Source: Didymodactylos carnosus (Eukaryota > Rotifera > Eurotatoria > Philodinida > Philodinidae). From it: a stretch of 24,812 bases of DNA. The position numbers and the translations under genes are program-made. The DNA is taken from NCBI GenBank assembly GCA_905250885.1, contig CAJNOQ010002344.1:1-24812 (forward strand). Direction: 5' to 3'. Positions 12,501 to 22,296 of the stretch are shown here, piece after piece. The notes beneath the pieces are model-generated. The model did no database searches. It saw nothing but the letters and a program-made list of their open reading frames with translations, and was not told the origin of the DNA. Position 1 is the stretch's first letter. Each line of letters begins with the position of its first letter.

Positions 12501-15500
12501 TTTTTACTCAAAAATCGTTGTGATGTACGATTAAGAATATGAATAATTTGTTGTGAACATTTTGACCATATATGCCATGCTAACGTTGATTGTAAATGTT
12601 GTTGGCGAAGTTCGTCAATACATTTTGATAGGAGTAATGATGTTTGTAAACAAAAATTATATTCTGATGTTTTTGACAATGTATCGATTAGATGAGTAAT
12701 CAAATGTAACAAGCGTTCATTAGTAGAGTGAGAATCAATTGAAACAAATCGAACGGAATGTTCAATAAACATATGAAGAAATTGATCACATAATGTTGTT
12801 TTTGAAACTTCATCAGTATCAAGATCATCAGTGGACGTAAGCGGCAATTGAGCACTATGAATACTACCATGTGGAAAAATTGGAATTTCACATATAACAG
12901 CTAAACATAACAAAGAGATTAAGATAGATTCGAGCATAAATTTTTGCTAATCCATTGTGGATATCATATTTAAAATAAAGTGGGCTGCAATGTTAAAAAT
13001 GAAATGAGTGTGACACAGAATTTACAATTTTTTGCATAATAGTGGATACAATCTTCAAATGCTATACAACAGAATTATTTGAGCCACATTACTCGATTTG
13101 ATATAGTTGCCGTACTAACCCACTAACTTGGCGTTTGAAGGTGAAAAAGTATCTCGTGGGATTGGGACATTAAGCAATGAGAAGATGAGATTTGTATGCA
13201 CTTTACAACTTCTTGCTTTACGGATCAGTCTTATATCTTGATCTTCTTTTTATAGCTGCTAACTGAAACTATCCATATATTCAATGTTTGTAAGAGGAGT
13301 CAGCTTGGAACTGTTGGTTTATTGCATGATTGTATCGGATGAGGTCCTATTGTTATAATATATTCCTATTATGCAATTGTCTGCTCAAATTTGAGCAGAA
13401 ACTGGCACTGTGTAGAATCACAGAATACATGGATGGTTTACCGTCAAAACTTGAGCGAACAACAGTATAGTAGCGATTATATTACAGGATCCACCAGATA
13501 CAATCCTGCAATAAACTTACAGTTCATGCATACATCGTAGATTCACCTAACAATTACTGACTCAAAAGATCTGCTGTAATAAGTTTTCGTCTGTTCGATT
13601 TAACAAATAATACTCACTTGAAACGTGCGCACTTTTGCGGCTGAAAGAATGAATCAGATAGGCAAACACCGGGAACGAAAAAAGTATGTCTACGTTGTTT
13701 GTTTATCAGATTCATTCTTTCAACCGCAAAAGTGTGTACGTTTCAGTGTCTTACTACGCCCTATTTCCTTCCATTAGCACATACTTGAACTTCTTTTTGA
13801 TGAATTTTGCTCGGTATTTTGTTGCTGTTCTTTTTTGGTTTTAGTTTTACTAAATGTACTATGATTTTGTGTGAGACTATAAGTTTTCGTTCGTGTATTT
13901 CCAATAATTGGTTGTGAACATAATGGAAATTGATTAGATTCGAAAGCTTGAAAAAATAATTTTAAAATAAAATCTGTTGTGTACGATGGATTTAGCCAAA
14001 TTGCTTCAAATTTTTCAATCAATAAATGATAGATAAACTGTTTCTTTTGATCACTAATAGGTGTTATTGTTGACTTTGTGGTCGAGGATACAAGAAATTT
14101 TGTCAAAACTTGAAAATACGAATTCCAATTCGTTAAAAATTGTTGTTCATCAAGTTTAGGTGATAAATCAGAAATTGTATCGAATAAATAATGAAGAATA
14201 TGATCACAACATTCACGAATAAAATCATCACGCTCAGAGTAGGTCAGATACATATCGTTATTAACTGGACGATGATCTTGTGAAGAAGAACTTAATGTAC
14301 ATACAAGTAACTCATAACCAATTTCAACACAAGATATGAATTTATGACGAACTAAAGATGAACTCGATTCATCTTCAACACCAGCATCACCTAAATAGAA
14401 AGGAAACATATAATTTGACAAAAAGCAGCAGGAAAGTGTATCGGAAACAAAGATATATCAGCTATAAAAACATGTTTTTTATCGATGTTAGTTTCCAGTC
14501 AGACTGATAATATGAACTCTAAAAACCGTTACTTGTTGTTGCCGTTTCATTTGGATTCGATGAGCGATTTTTCCAATATTTCGATGGATAACCATAACAA
14601 AATGTAAGAAATGGTTTAATAACATCTTGAAACATTGTTGAATAAATTAGACGATGTGATTTTATCAGCTCGTACCATGATAAACATTTTTGATATGATG
14701 TTTGCTCGTTTTTCCATGTATTATCTAACAGAAATGGAGCCAAGAATAATTTCATATGTTTAACATTAAACTGGTACGATTTTATCGTATAAAATAAATT
14801 ATGAACAAATTCGCTCCAGGCTTGAAATGCACATGAACGTAAATCATAGTTTGGTGAAATGAATGCTGAAAAATAAAAAAAGATAAAACTAATTTTTTTA
14901 ATAGTGATAAAATTTGTACTATTCACAGCACTGATCATAGGTAAAATAAGTTTCATCAGGGCAGATTGAAGTGTAAAAAGCAACAATATTGTATGTTATG
15001 ATAATATTTCGAGGATGGTGAATTTGAAGAGCAGACAAAAATGAAGAGAAAATTTTCACCACACTTTACCGAGTTCAATGGACCATTATCTCAAGAGTTC
15101 GAAATGAAACCGTTGGATTACAGAGACTATTTTTACTTAGATATAAAAACATGTTTCCTGCTTAAAAATAAATGTATTGCTTGTTTTAAACGTTCGAAAA
15201 TCTTTTGAGTTTAACCAGATCTCGTGTTCCTTGACCTTAAAATCAGAGATGCAGAATATATTCGTTTGTTTCAACGTCCGTCGAGAGGAAAATCTTTGAT
15301 TCGGGGAAATTTTTCAGAAAAACTTTAATAAAATAGAATTTTCGCTGAAAAATAACTGTAGAAGATATTCTGACATTAGCGAGAAATTCTTTTTGAAATA
15401 TTTCTGTCGGAGGAAGTTTTTCATTCTTACGGGTAGATTCTGCATCTCTGTTTGTCTATTTTTGTAGCTTACCTTCCTGTAATAGTCCTAATATTTCATT

Positions 15501-16902
15501 TGCTTTTGGTGTTCCTCTTAACATTTGTTTTCCCATCAGAATAACCAACGTTGTCCAAAGTTTAATAGCAAACATATTTATTTTAATATTTGAGACATTC
15601 TGATGTTGCATAAGTGTTCGTAATTTTGATAAAAATAACGTATTTATTATTGATTGTAAATGTGTTCGTACAAATAGGTCAACTTCTTTTAATTCATTTA
15701 ATTTTGATATAATTGCTTGACATAAATCAGATGTTACATTCAAATAATGATGTTCGAGTTCTTCAATAGTAATCACAGTTAGAAATGTTAACAATGATTC
15801 AAACCAATCACAAAATGTTAAGATAATCAATGAGGAACGATGTTTTATCAATGAAATAATGAAGTTTAGTATACACAAGACTAATTGAGGTTGTGTGCGC
15901 TTATCAAGTGTATGTTTTATAAATGGTAAAAGATCTTGTTTAAATTGAATGTCTGATATTTCATTAAGAAAAACATCTTCACATAAATAGTCTATAACTA
16001 TTTGACAATAATCAACATTTTCACACTGTTCTAATTTTATTAATGATGTACAAAGTATATCAACTAATAAAATCGTTGCTGATTGAATATCAAAGGTAGA
16101 CGATCTAGGAGAAAGCAGAAACAGAGACATGTAAACAAAAAATCAAATGAACGAACAGATAAATAACACACAAGTTTTTAAGTAGTATGATATGGCGCGT
16201 CAAATTTCTTGTGTTGTTTATTTATTTCGTTTCTTCTTGATTTGAACTATATCTTGCGCAACAAAGCTCACATAAACAATATAAAAACCACTGACTTGTC
16301 TTTTGCTCGTAGACAGCCAACTCACATAGACTACGTAAAAGATCTTTTCCTGAAATTTCATTTCTCAAGCACTTTTTTCAGTTATTTTCCTACTAGTTAA
16401 CCAGAAGCGGAAGGACGCTCTTTTTAGCCAAATTTTAACGATTATATTCTGCAATTAAAACTGTTGAGAATGAAGAAATAATTTCGTTTTTTGGGTAGAA
16501 TAGACAACTGGCATATCTCTTCTGAAGGTCATAACTGAATTAGCTGAATACTATCACTAAAAGGTTTTTAGATGTGGACTTTCTACAATTCTATAGTTTT
16601 TATCAATATATAAGTCTTAGTATTATTTTTATCAGTTTTGTGAGACATTTAAGAGCAACTTCGACAGAGCCAACTACTATTTCCGCAAATTGCGCATCCA
16701 AAAATCAGTTTTTTTCAATTTACTTTGAAGGTTGATTGAAATCTTTGATACATTTCTGCAAACCAGTTATAAAATGACGTAAATCACCATTTGAATTCAA
16801 TTTTAAACGAACTTTTTCACATTGACTGTTAAAATCGTCTTGTTGTTGAAGGAGAACAACTGTTGCTCGACTCGATTTTCTTGTTAGTGGTGTACCCGAC
16901 AT
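6584..16902 (-). CDS. RIF1: RIF1, replication-timing and telomere-associated factor, complete, 14 exons, about 1955 residues
   Basis: RIF1 brings protein phosphatase 1 to chromatin to hold back origin firing and, in animals, acts with 53BP1 to limit DNA-end resection. Exons (minus strand): 16902-16724, 16104-15473, 14865-14533, 14390-13785, 12900-12198, 11988-11356, 11242-10742, 10635-10253, 10192-9895, 9762-9180, 8775-8636, 8001-7799, 7418-7079, 6917-6584. All 13 junctions are GT-AG and phase is kept throughout, with 5868 coding bases. Residues ~60-1030 are helical and leucine-rich, like the RIF1 HEAT array. Exon 7 has the family-like LTEHQKEMLR. Residues ~1030-1660 are Ser/Gln-rich and disordered. 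Exon 10 has GILK (1451-1454) and RVKF (1469-1472), the PP1-docking pair. Exons 11-12 have CNEPVDSVV, then RNIRTIGDLSRLTAAQI and PPPKIQTVRK, matching the animal RIF1 C-terminal domain. Vertebrate RIF1 is ~2470 residues, so this one is shorter, mainly in the linker. The start ATG has good context (AAACCATGT). The least certain parts are exon 1, joined only by phase, and exons 13-14, which are weakly conserved. Confidence 0.92.
9615..9680 (-). other. PP1-docking module of RIF1: SILK-type GILK followed by RVxF-type RVKF
   Basis: GILK is encoded at 9680-9669 and RVKF at 9626-9615, 14 residues apart and each flanked by basic residues (ILKR, GKRVKF). The order SILK then RVxF near the C-terminal domain is that of animal RIF1; in budding and fission yeast the docking sites are nearer the N-terminus. 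A possible CDK-type site, TSPSRK, lies just after RVKF (YTSPSRK), and LTPTP lies before GILK. This fits the known control of PP1 binding by phosphorylation next to the docking motif, though that control is inferred here. Confidence 0.85.
13381..13398. repeat. Perfect 18-base palindrome in RIF1 intron 4
   Basis: CTGCTCAAATTTGAGCAG is its own reverse complement. It lies in the 884-base intron between RIF1 exons 4 and 5. A partial echo, TCAAAACTTGAGCGA, follows at about 13444. No function can be assigned. Confidence 0.6.
13615..13748. mobile_element. Small MITE-like inverted-repeat element in RIF1 intron 4
   Basis: The left arm (about 13615-13666) and right arm (about 13697-13748) are inverted copies of some 50 bases with a few mismatches. 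The cores are CACTTTTGCGGCTGAAAGAA on the left and TTCTTTCAACCGCAAAAGTG on the right. The spacer is about 30 bases. It has no coding capacity. The right arm ends only about 36 bases from the end of RIF1 exon 4, close to that exon's donor. I could not fix a target duplication. Confidence 0.75.
15244..15450. mobile_element. MITE-like element of 207 bases with 14-base terminal inverted repeats, RIF1 intron 2
   Basis: CAGAGATGCAGAAT (15244-15257) and its exact reverse complement ATTCTGCATCTCTG (15437-15450) bound an AT-rich, non-coding stretch. Weak complementarity continues inside the ends. It lies wholly in the 607-base intron between RIF1 exons 2 and 3, about 23 bases from the end of exon 2. 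No convincing target duplication is visible, so the exact boundary may be a few bases off. Confidence 0.6.
16144..16244. repeat. Imperfect inverted repeat in RIF1 intron 1
   Basis: The left arm (16144-16174, containing AGATAAATAACACACAAG) and right arm (16208-16244, containing CTTGTGTTGTTTATTTATTT) are inverted, gapped copies around a 33-base spacer. The arms are AT-rich, which raises the chance of coincidental pairing, but the matching outer ends CAAAT and ATTTG support a small foldback element. Confidence 0.45.
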
Positions 16903-17061
16903 GGTTTATTTGAATATTAAAAAAATATTAAATAAGAAAACATTTGCTTGTGATTCTTTGTCGCAAATGTACTCTTTGTTGATAAATAAATACAAACAAA
17001 AGGAAAGGAAAAGAAGTATTATCAGGCTGCCATTATCACGCACCGTAGTCGTTCGAGATCT
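16903..17061. promoter_or_regulatory. RIF1 upstream region
   Basis: AT-rich sequence immediately 5' of the RIF1 start codon. It should include the 5'UTR and promoter. No TATA box at a convincing distance or other recognisable element is visible. The RIF1 and APPBP2 starts face away from each other across 1.5 kb. Confidence 0.35.
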
Positions 17062-18270
17062 CTAAAATGATGGACTAAAATCTGCAGTGTGTATATAGGT
17101 ACATATATATACATATATAGTGCCATCTTTGAATATCTTATTGTGTAAATACGTATGTTTCTTCAATAAAGATAATTCATCTGTGCAGAAATGAGCTTGC
17201 TCTTCTACAATTTTGGTTGAGAAGTCATTTACTCTGCTTGTCAATCGGGTATACGATAGAGTCTGCAAATTAAAAAGCGATTGGCTGTTTTTATATCCCT
17301 TTCGTTTAGTTCTCTATTCCCATCCATCCTAGTTTCGATACATAGAATGCCAAATATACAACAAGTTACACGTGATATGCGATCGAAGATGAGAAGGTCT
17401 TCGGTTAAAGGTCTTATAGTGAAAAAAATGGTTAGAGTATATACGGTAAACTTTCCTACTGAGTACATCACTAATATTTGGAGTGTAATTCTCTGTTTTC
17501 ATTTTATTTTATCTATTAAAAATGCACAATTGAACCGCAGTATTCACCGTTTGAGAATAAAATAATTATTTATTGCTAGTGTACACCAACGAATCTCTTG
17601 AATTGTAGCTTGCCTGTCAAAATGAATTTTTTTATCTGAATACAATTCTTATAATAGAATATACTTTGTTGTTTCGTAGAACTTGTGGCAGTTCAAGAGA
17701 CAACTATTGCTAAGTTTTTAGCGTAAATAAGTTGCTTCTAGTATATAAGACAGTCGTATTTTGAAAATTTCTTGTTTGTTTAATTGATTCTATCAACTGG
17801 TAATAAAAAAAATCACTGAGACACATGTTGAAGGGCAACGGAATAAAAGCATTTATAATCTCTAATCTCAGCCAACAATTTTTCTATTATCGCTTACTCG
17901 GATGTCTTTTCTTTTTACACTCTATGAGAAGACGTTTTTTTAGAGCTGTTAAACATGCTTGTGTTCGACAAACGCATACAGATGAATCACAATGAGACTG
18001 TAGGTATAGTCCACGGTAACTTGTTTCACTTATTTTCAATTTCTCATCGTAATATTCAATCTGTCTGTAATGTGGATTCGTTAACATTCAGAAAATCAAG
18101 TGTAAATGTCTTCGCGAAAAATAGCGATGTGCAGGAGAAAAATTGAAATCAAAAGTAGATTCTTGAACAAGGCAAAAATGAAATAATTGTTTATTATCTA
18201 CAATGAAAACTTCGTTCATAGTTATGTTCACAAATAGGGTACGCTTAATACAGTTTTTTAATCTAAATTG
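17062..18270 (-). CDS. Possible unrecognised gene: scattered candidate exons between RIF1 and APPBP2
   Basis: Several minus-strand stretches look coding but I cannot join them into one model. The clearest is 17262-17062: after the acceptor TTTAATTTGCAG it encodes 66 residues (LTSRVNDFSTKIVEEQAHF, then LSLLKKHTYLHNKIF) to a TAG. A phase-compatible small exon, 17412-17370, has the acceptor TTTTTTTCACTATAAG, encodes PLTEDLLIFDRISR and ends at GTAACT. Farther upstream, 18087-17898 begins with ATG, contains SHCDSSVCVCRTQACL and ALKKRLLIECKKKRHP, and ends at a good donor, GTAAGC. At 18270-18088 there is another frame, with RTLFVNITMNEVFIVDNKQL. The phases of 17898 and 17412 do not match directly, so an exon is missing or some pieces are chance. 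The 3' piece carries a TATA-rich microsatellite (about 17090-17118) within its frame. No family is recognised. It could be a small fast-evolving gene, a relic or coincidence. Confidence 0.3.
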
Positions 18271-18327
18271 CATATCTTGATAGTGTTCGAAGTTCAAGCT
18301 TTTTTTTTTATTAACCTTTTTTAGCAC

Positions 18328-18408
18328 AGATAAATTGTTGACTGATTTTTCTATATTTTCTTCTCTATGCTTTTAGATAAAACTAAATATTTATAACAAA
18401 TTTCAATT
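18328..18408 (+). promoter_or_regulatory. Immediate upstream sequence of APPBP2
   Basis: AT-rich leader directly before the APPBP2 start codon (context TTTCAATTATGA). It contains TTTTTTAGCA and CTTTTAGAT, which resemble splice acceptors, so a 5'UTR intron or a trans-splice acceptor is possible. No TATA box can be assigned with confidence. Confidence 0.3.
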
Positions 18409-21400
18409 ATGACTACATCTTGTTATATAAAAGCATCGTGTTCATTAAATTGGGATCCCGATTCATTGTTTAATTTAGCTTTATCAGCCGTAGCAAAATG
18501 TTTTAATAAATATTTAAAGGAAATTAAAGAATTACCGGCCGAAGTTTTATTTGATTTATTTTATATGGTATGTTGAGTTTCATTAAACTCTTGTACATTT
18601 TTTAACAGTATCAAGAAAAAAGTAGAATAAGTAGTAGTTGCTAAGAAAAGAAAAGGTAACTGAAGTTAATCCAGCGATTTTCTAATAGAAAACACTAATA
18701 TGAATAACGTTTTATAGTGGTGTGAGTTCTTAAACAGCATTAATAACTCCTTTTCTATTATTACTGATAAATGTTGCTACAGATCATAGTTTGTATGTTT
18801 GTTTTTAGCTTTATAGCAAAGGTCGGTTATGTCAGCTTAGTTTTCAGTTGAGGGACTTACAAGTATTTGATAGAATATTGCAAGTTAAAAGTAAAAGGTC
18901 TGTATACATGTGAATTATCATAGTAACAGCATGAAAGAAATCTTTGTCTTTGCTTTAGATGTCGTCTACATCATTGTTTTCAAGCATTAGCCGATCATGG
19001 AACAAGTTTACCAGAATCAGTAGCAGACATCTATAAACAAACAAGTCATACCAATTTTTGTACTCCAAACGATCGTGACAGACATATTAGTCTCGGATTT
19101 TCCTTAGGTATAAATCTCCTGATAAAAATTTTCTTGCACTACGAGTAATATAAAAATATTATTCTTTTCTAAGGTTCGTTCTTTTTTGATGCTGGCTGGT
19201 ATTGTGAATCTGAATTATGTTTTAAATCAATTTATGATTTAACGTGTAATGAAAAACCGGAAAATTTATTTCGAAAAATAGATGTTGCAGAACGGTCGGT
19301 ATTTCAATTCCATTCTTTTTTTCAAGTAATAGCTCCAATCTAATTTTATTTGATTAGAATTATTCACTGTCAAATCTGTGATTATCGTTACGATGAAGCT
19401 AAATCCACAATGGACCTAATTCAAACATTATTAAAACAAACTGAAAATGAAAATTTGTCTATTAACAAAGCCCTTGTCTACATACGATTTGCCGCATATT
19501 ATTTAGCTGTTTCTAATTATAACGAGGTAAGTAAAACATAGTATTGATTATTGTTGAGTATGTTAGATACGCCGTATTTCATATTTATATGCAGTATTTC
19601 TGCAAGATAAATCTCCACTTTTTTAGATATCTGAAAATTTCGGAAGAGAGTCGATTAGTGTCGCGAGAAATAGTTTTTTTATTGATAGATTTTGTCATTA
19701 GTTAAACTAGACATGAATATTTTTTGATTTCAAGCAAGTGTACACTGCATGAAGTTAACCTTTGGCTTGTCGGAACTAACTAAGTAGAAACAATTCTTGT
19801 TAACTTTTAGGCGCGTTCATTTTACTTCAGGCCTACGCATGGTCCTTGAAATCATTTGAAGAATTAACCAAATTACCACACATTTTGTCTATTTCAATTC
19901 GTACCATAATCGACGTGTTACGTTTATCATCACGAGTATTTACTGTTCGAAGATTATTTTCACAAGCTGACGTTTTATGTAAACAAGCATGTTTATTGGC
20001 TCGTAAACATTTTGGTACTAAATCATTGAAATATGTTGATTGTATTAAAGATTATGGATTTTATCTATTGTACGTTGATTCGATAGATGAGAGTGTTCAA
20101 GCCTTTCAATTAGCGTTAGATATATGTTTACAAATATTTGGTGGCAATAATATTCTTGTTGCCATAGCACATTGTGATTTGGCTTATGCTTTGTATGTAC
20201 AAGAATATTCAAATGGGAGATTTGATAATGCCAGAAAGCATGCTGAACAATCAATTGAAATTCTACAACGACAAACAAAACAAAAATATTTACTATTAGC
20301 ATCATGTAAACGAGTTAAAGCACTTATTGTAGAAGAGATTGCCATCGATAGTAGAGGTGAGAAAAATGTAAATATTTCTAAGTGATCTGTATCGTATCCT
20401 ATGCTTTTAGGAAAAATAAGGGATTTTTGATGAAACTGAATCGATAGGAGTAACAGAAATATAATATTTTCAGAAGAATTGAAAAGTATCCCTCGCGTAT
20501 GACTTGAACGAAAGGAAGAGAGCACATAACTTAATGAATCGATCCGTTGTAGTTTTGGTTTCAAATGCCTCTGTACTGGTCAAAATAAGTTCAAATATTC
20601 GGTTTTAAGCGTTTTGGGATCGTTTTTGCCTTTCTAGTTCAGTGAGCATGCCCAAAAGTTGGAGGCTGCCTTTCACAAGCACCATAAGGATGATTATCAG
20701 GTACTTCTCTCTAGTATTTTAGTAATATACAAAGAAATGAACACAATAAAACGAAGATTCTTTTGATTCACTACAAACTGGTGTAGCACCTTCACTAGCT
20801 CGTAAAACCTCGTTAGACTCAAGCATATTTTGATTAGACAAAATGCAATGTGTGGATCATTTTATCTCACATTTTTCTCAAAAGAATTTGAGAAAACATA
20901 TTTCTCTAAAGCCTCAACTCTTTCAATTGTCTACAGGCTTATTTATTTTTGCAAAATTTCGTTTGCAGAAAAGCACTAGATGTTTTTGTTTTCGTTGAAA
21001 CGTTTTGAATCGTATTTGTTGCGTATCACCACTAAAACAACATTTAATACTAAAATACTAAAAACGTAGTTTTTTTTTATTTAAAGAAATAAATTGTCAG
21101 CTCTGCTATTGTATCCATAGGCAGAAAAATAAAGAGAATGATATTTACAATGATTCTTAGTTTTTTCTTATTTTAGATCCATCCGTAAAAAATCAGTTAT
21201 TGAATGAAGCGCATGAATTGCATCAGTTCAGTTTGAAATTGTCTTTGGATATATTTGGAGAAGAAAATATCAATACAGCAAAACATTATGGAAATTTAGG
21301 ACGATTATACCAGTCCATGAACAAATATGATGTAAGTGATAAAAATCAAATTTTGTTTGATTAGAGCAAAAATTGAACAAAGTCTACACGATTAGTTAAT

Positions 21401-22296
21401 CCAAAAAAACATTTTTTCAAACGTTAATTAAACATCCATTTTGGTGTTAGTTAGAAAGAGACGTTTCAAAACATCAGACAGAAGTTTGTAGTTTTAATTC
21501 GACATAGTGTTACTTTTTTGTTGTTGATAATTGATAATAAATATTTTTTATTTTATTCAGGATGCGCGCGAAATGCATTTAAGAGCAATTCGAATAAAAG
21601 AGAGAATACTTGGTGAAGATGATTATGAAGTAGCATTGAGTATTGGTCATTTAGCATCATTGTATAACTATGATATGAAAAAATATGACGAAGCGGAACG
21701 ATTGTATTACAGATCAATTGACATAAGTAAGTTCATTCTTTTCAAGTATTGACTTCTCTTTTTTTTTTGTATTGAGAATCATCGGTGTGTGTATGTTGTA
21801 GAATTGGAGAGACTATTCAATTAGTTTTGACAACTTTTTATAATGACTCATCTCAAAGCTGATATAATCTTTAGTCATGACATTTGGAAATTAAAACTTT
21901 CATTTTGTGGAACATCTCCCAATAGTTTCTAAACGAAAGACGACTGTAAGTTCTATACTTACATCATTAGGCTTTTTTGGTCATTTTTTCCTATCAATGC
22001 ACTGCTCAGAGGTGTTCTACATTCCAGTCCGTGACACGCTTTTTTTTAATTTAGGTCGTCGTTTATTTGGCGATAGTTATTCTGGTCTTGAATATGACTA
22101 TCGTGGCTTAGTTCGTTTATATCTAGTCCAAGGATATTGGTCTCAGTTAGATCAACTTCAACAAACATTTTTAAACTATCAAATGTTACGTTCAACTGAA
22201 AAGCCATTAGAAAATATTTTACAATTAGATAAAGAACCGATGACGACTGAAAACTTGTTTGACTATGTCCGATTAACAATCAATTCTAATACGTGA
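18409..22296 (+). CDS. APPBP2: APPBP2, TPR substrate receptor of a CUL2 ubiquitin ligase, complete, 9 exons, about 591 residues
   Basis: APPBP2 (PAT1) is a TPR protein known to bind the amyloid-precursor-protein tail and to act as a CUL2-RING ligase receptor for certain C-terminal degrons. Exons: 18409-18567, 18809-18897, 18959-19107, 19174-19294, 19358-19526, 19831-20356, 21177-21331, 21561-21726, 22055-22296. All junctions are GT-AG except that the fourth donor is weak (GTCGGT), and phase is kept. The 591-residue product compares with 585 in human. Residues ~24-62 carry SLFNLALSAVAKCF, KELPAEVLFDLFY and YSKGRLCQL, matching the family's N-terminus and resembling a BC-box plus Cul2-box. Further family marks are DAGWY, DYGFYLLYVDSIDESVQAFQ, DLAYALYVQEYSNGRFDNA, HYGNLGRLYQSM, EDYEVALSIGHLASLYNYDM and SGLEYDYRGLVRLY. 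The TPR array fills most of the protein. The start is chosen because it gives the family N-terminus. A possible poly(A) signal, ATTAAA, lies at 22395-22400. Confidence 0.94.
20638..20700 (+). other. Possible cryptic or poison exon in APPBP2 intron 6
   Basis: A 63-base segment has TTTGCCTTTCTAG before it and GTACTT after it. It is open in one frame as 21 hydrophilic residues (SEHAQKLEAAFHKHHKDDYQ). Its surroundings are AT-rich, whereas it is closer to half G+C. If spliced between exons 6 and 7 it would be read in a different frame, meeting TGA at its third codon, so inclusion would truncate APPBP2. The conserved protein joins exon 6 directly to exon 7. It may be a regulated poison exon, a fragment of another gene, or chance. 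Confidence 0.3.

Noticed and set aside
12700-12891. Hydrophobic minus-strand frame inside RIF1 exon 5
   Set aside because: It is an out-of-frame shadow of the exon, whose frame is fixed by phase on both sides.
17281-17565. 94-codon plus-strand frame
   Set aside because: No ATG at the start and no family signal; the minus strand has better splice-flanked candidates in the same place.
20045-20564. Two minus-strand open frames over APPBP2 exon 6 and intron 6
   Set aside because: They are antisense to a strongly conserved APPBP2 exon and have no motif.
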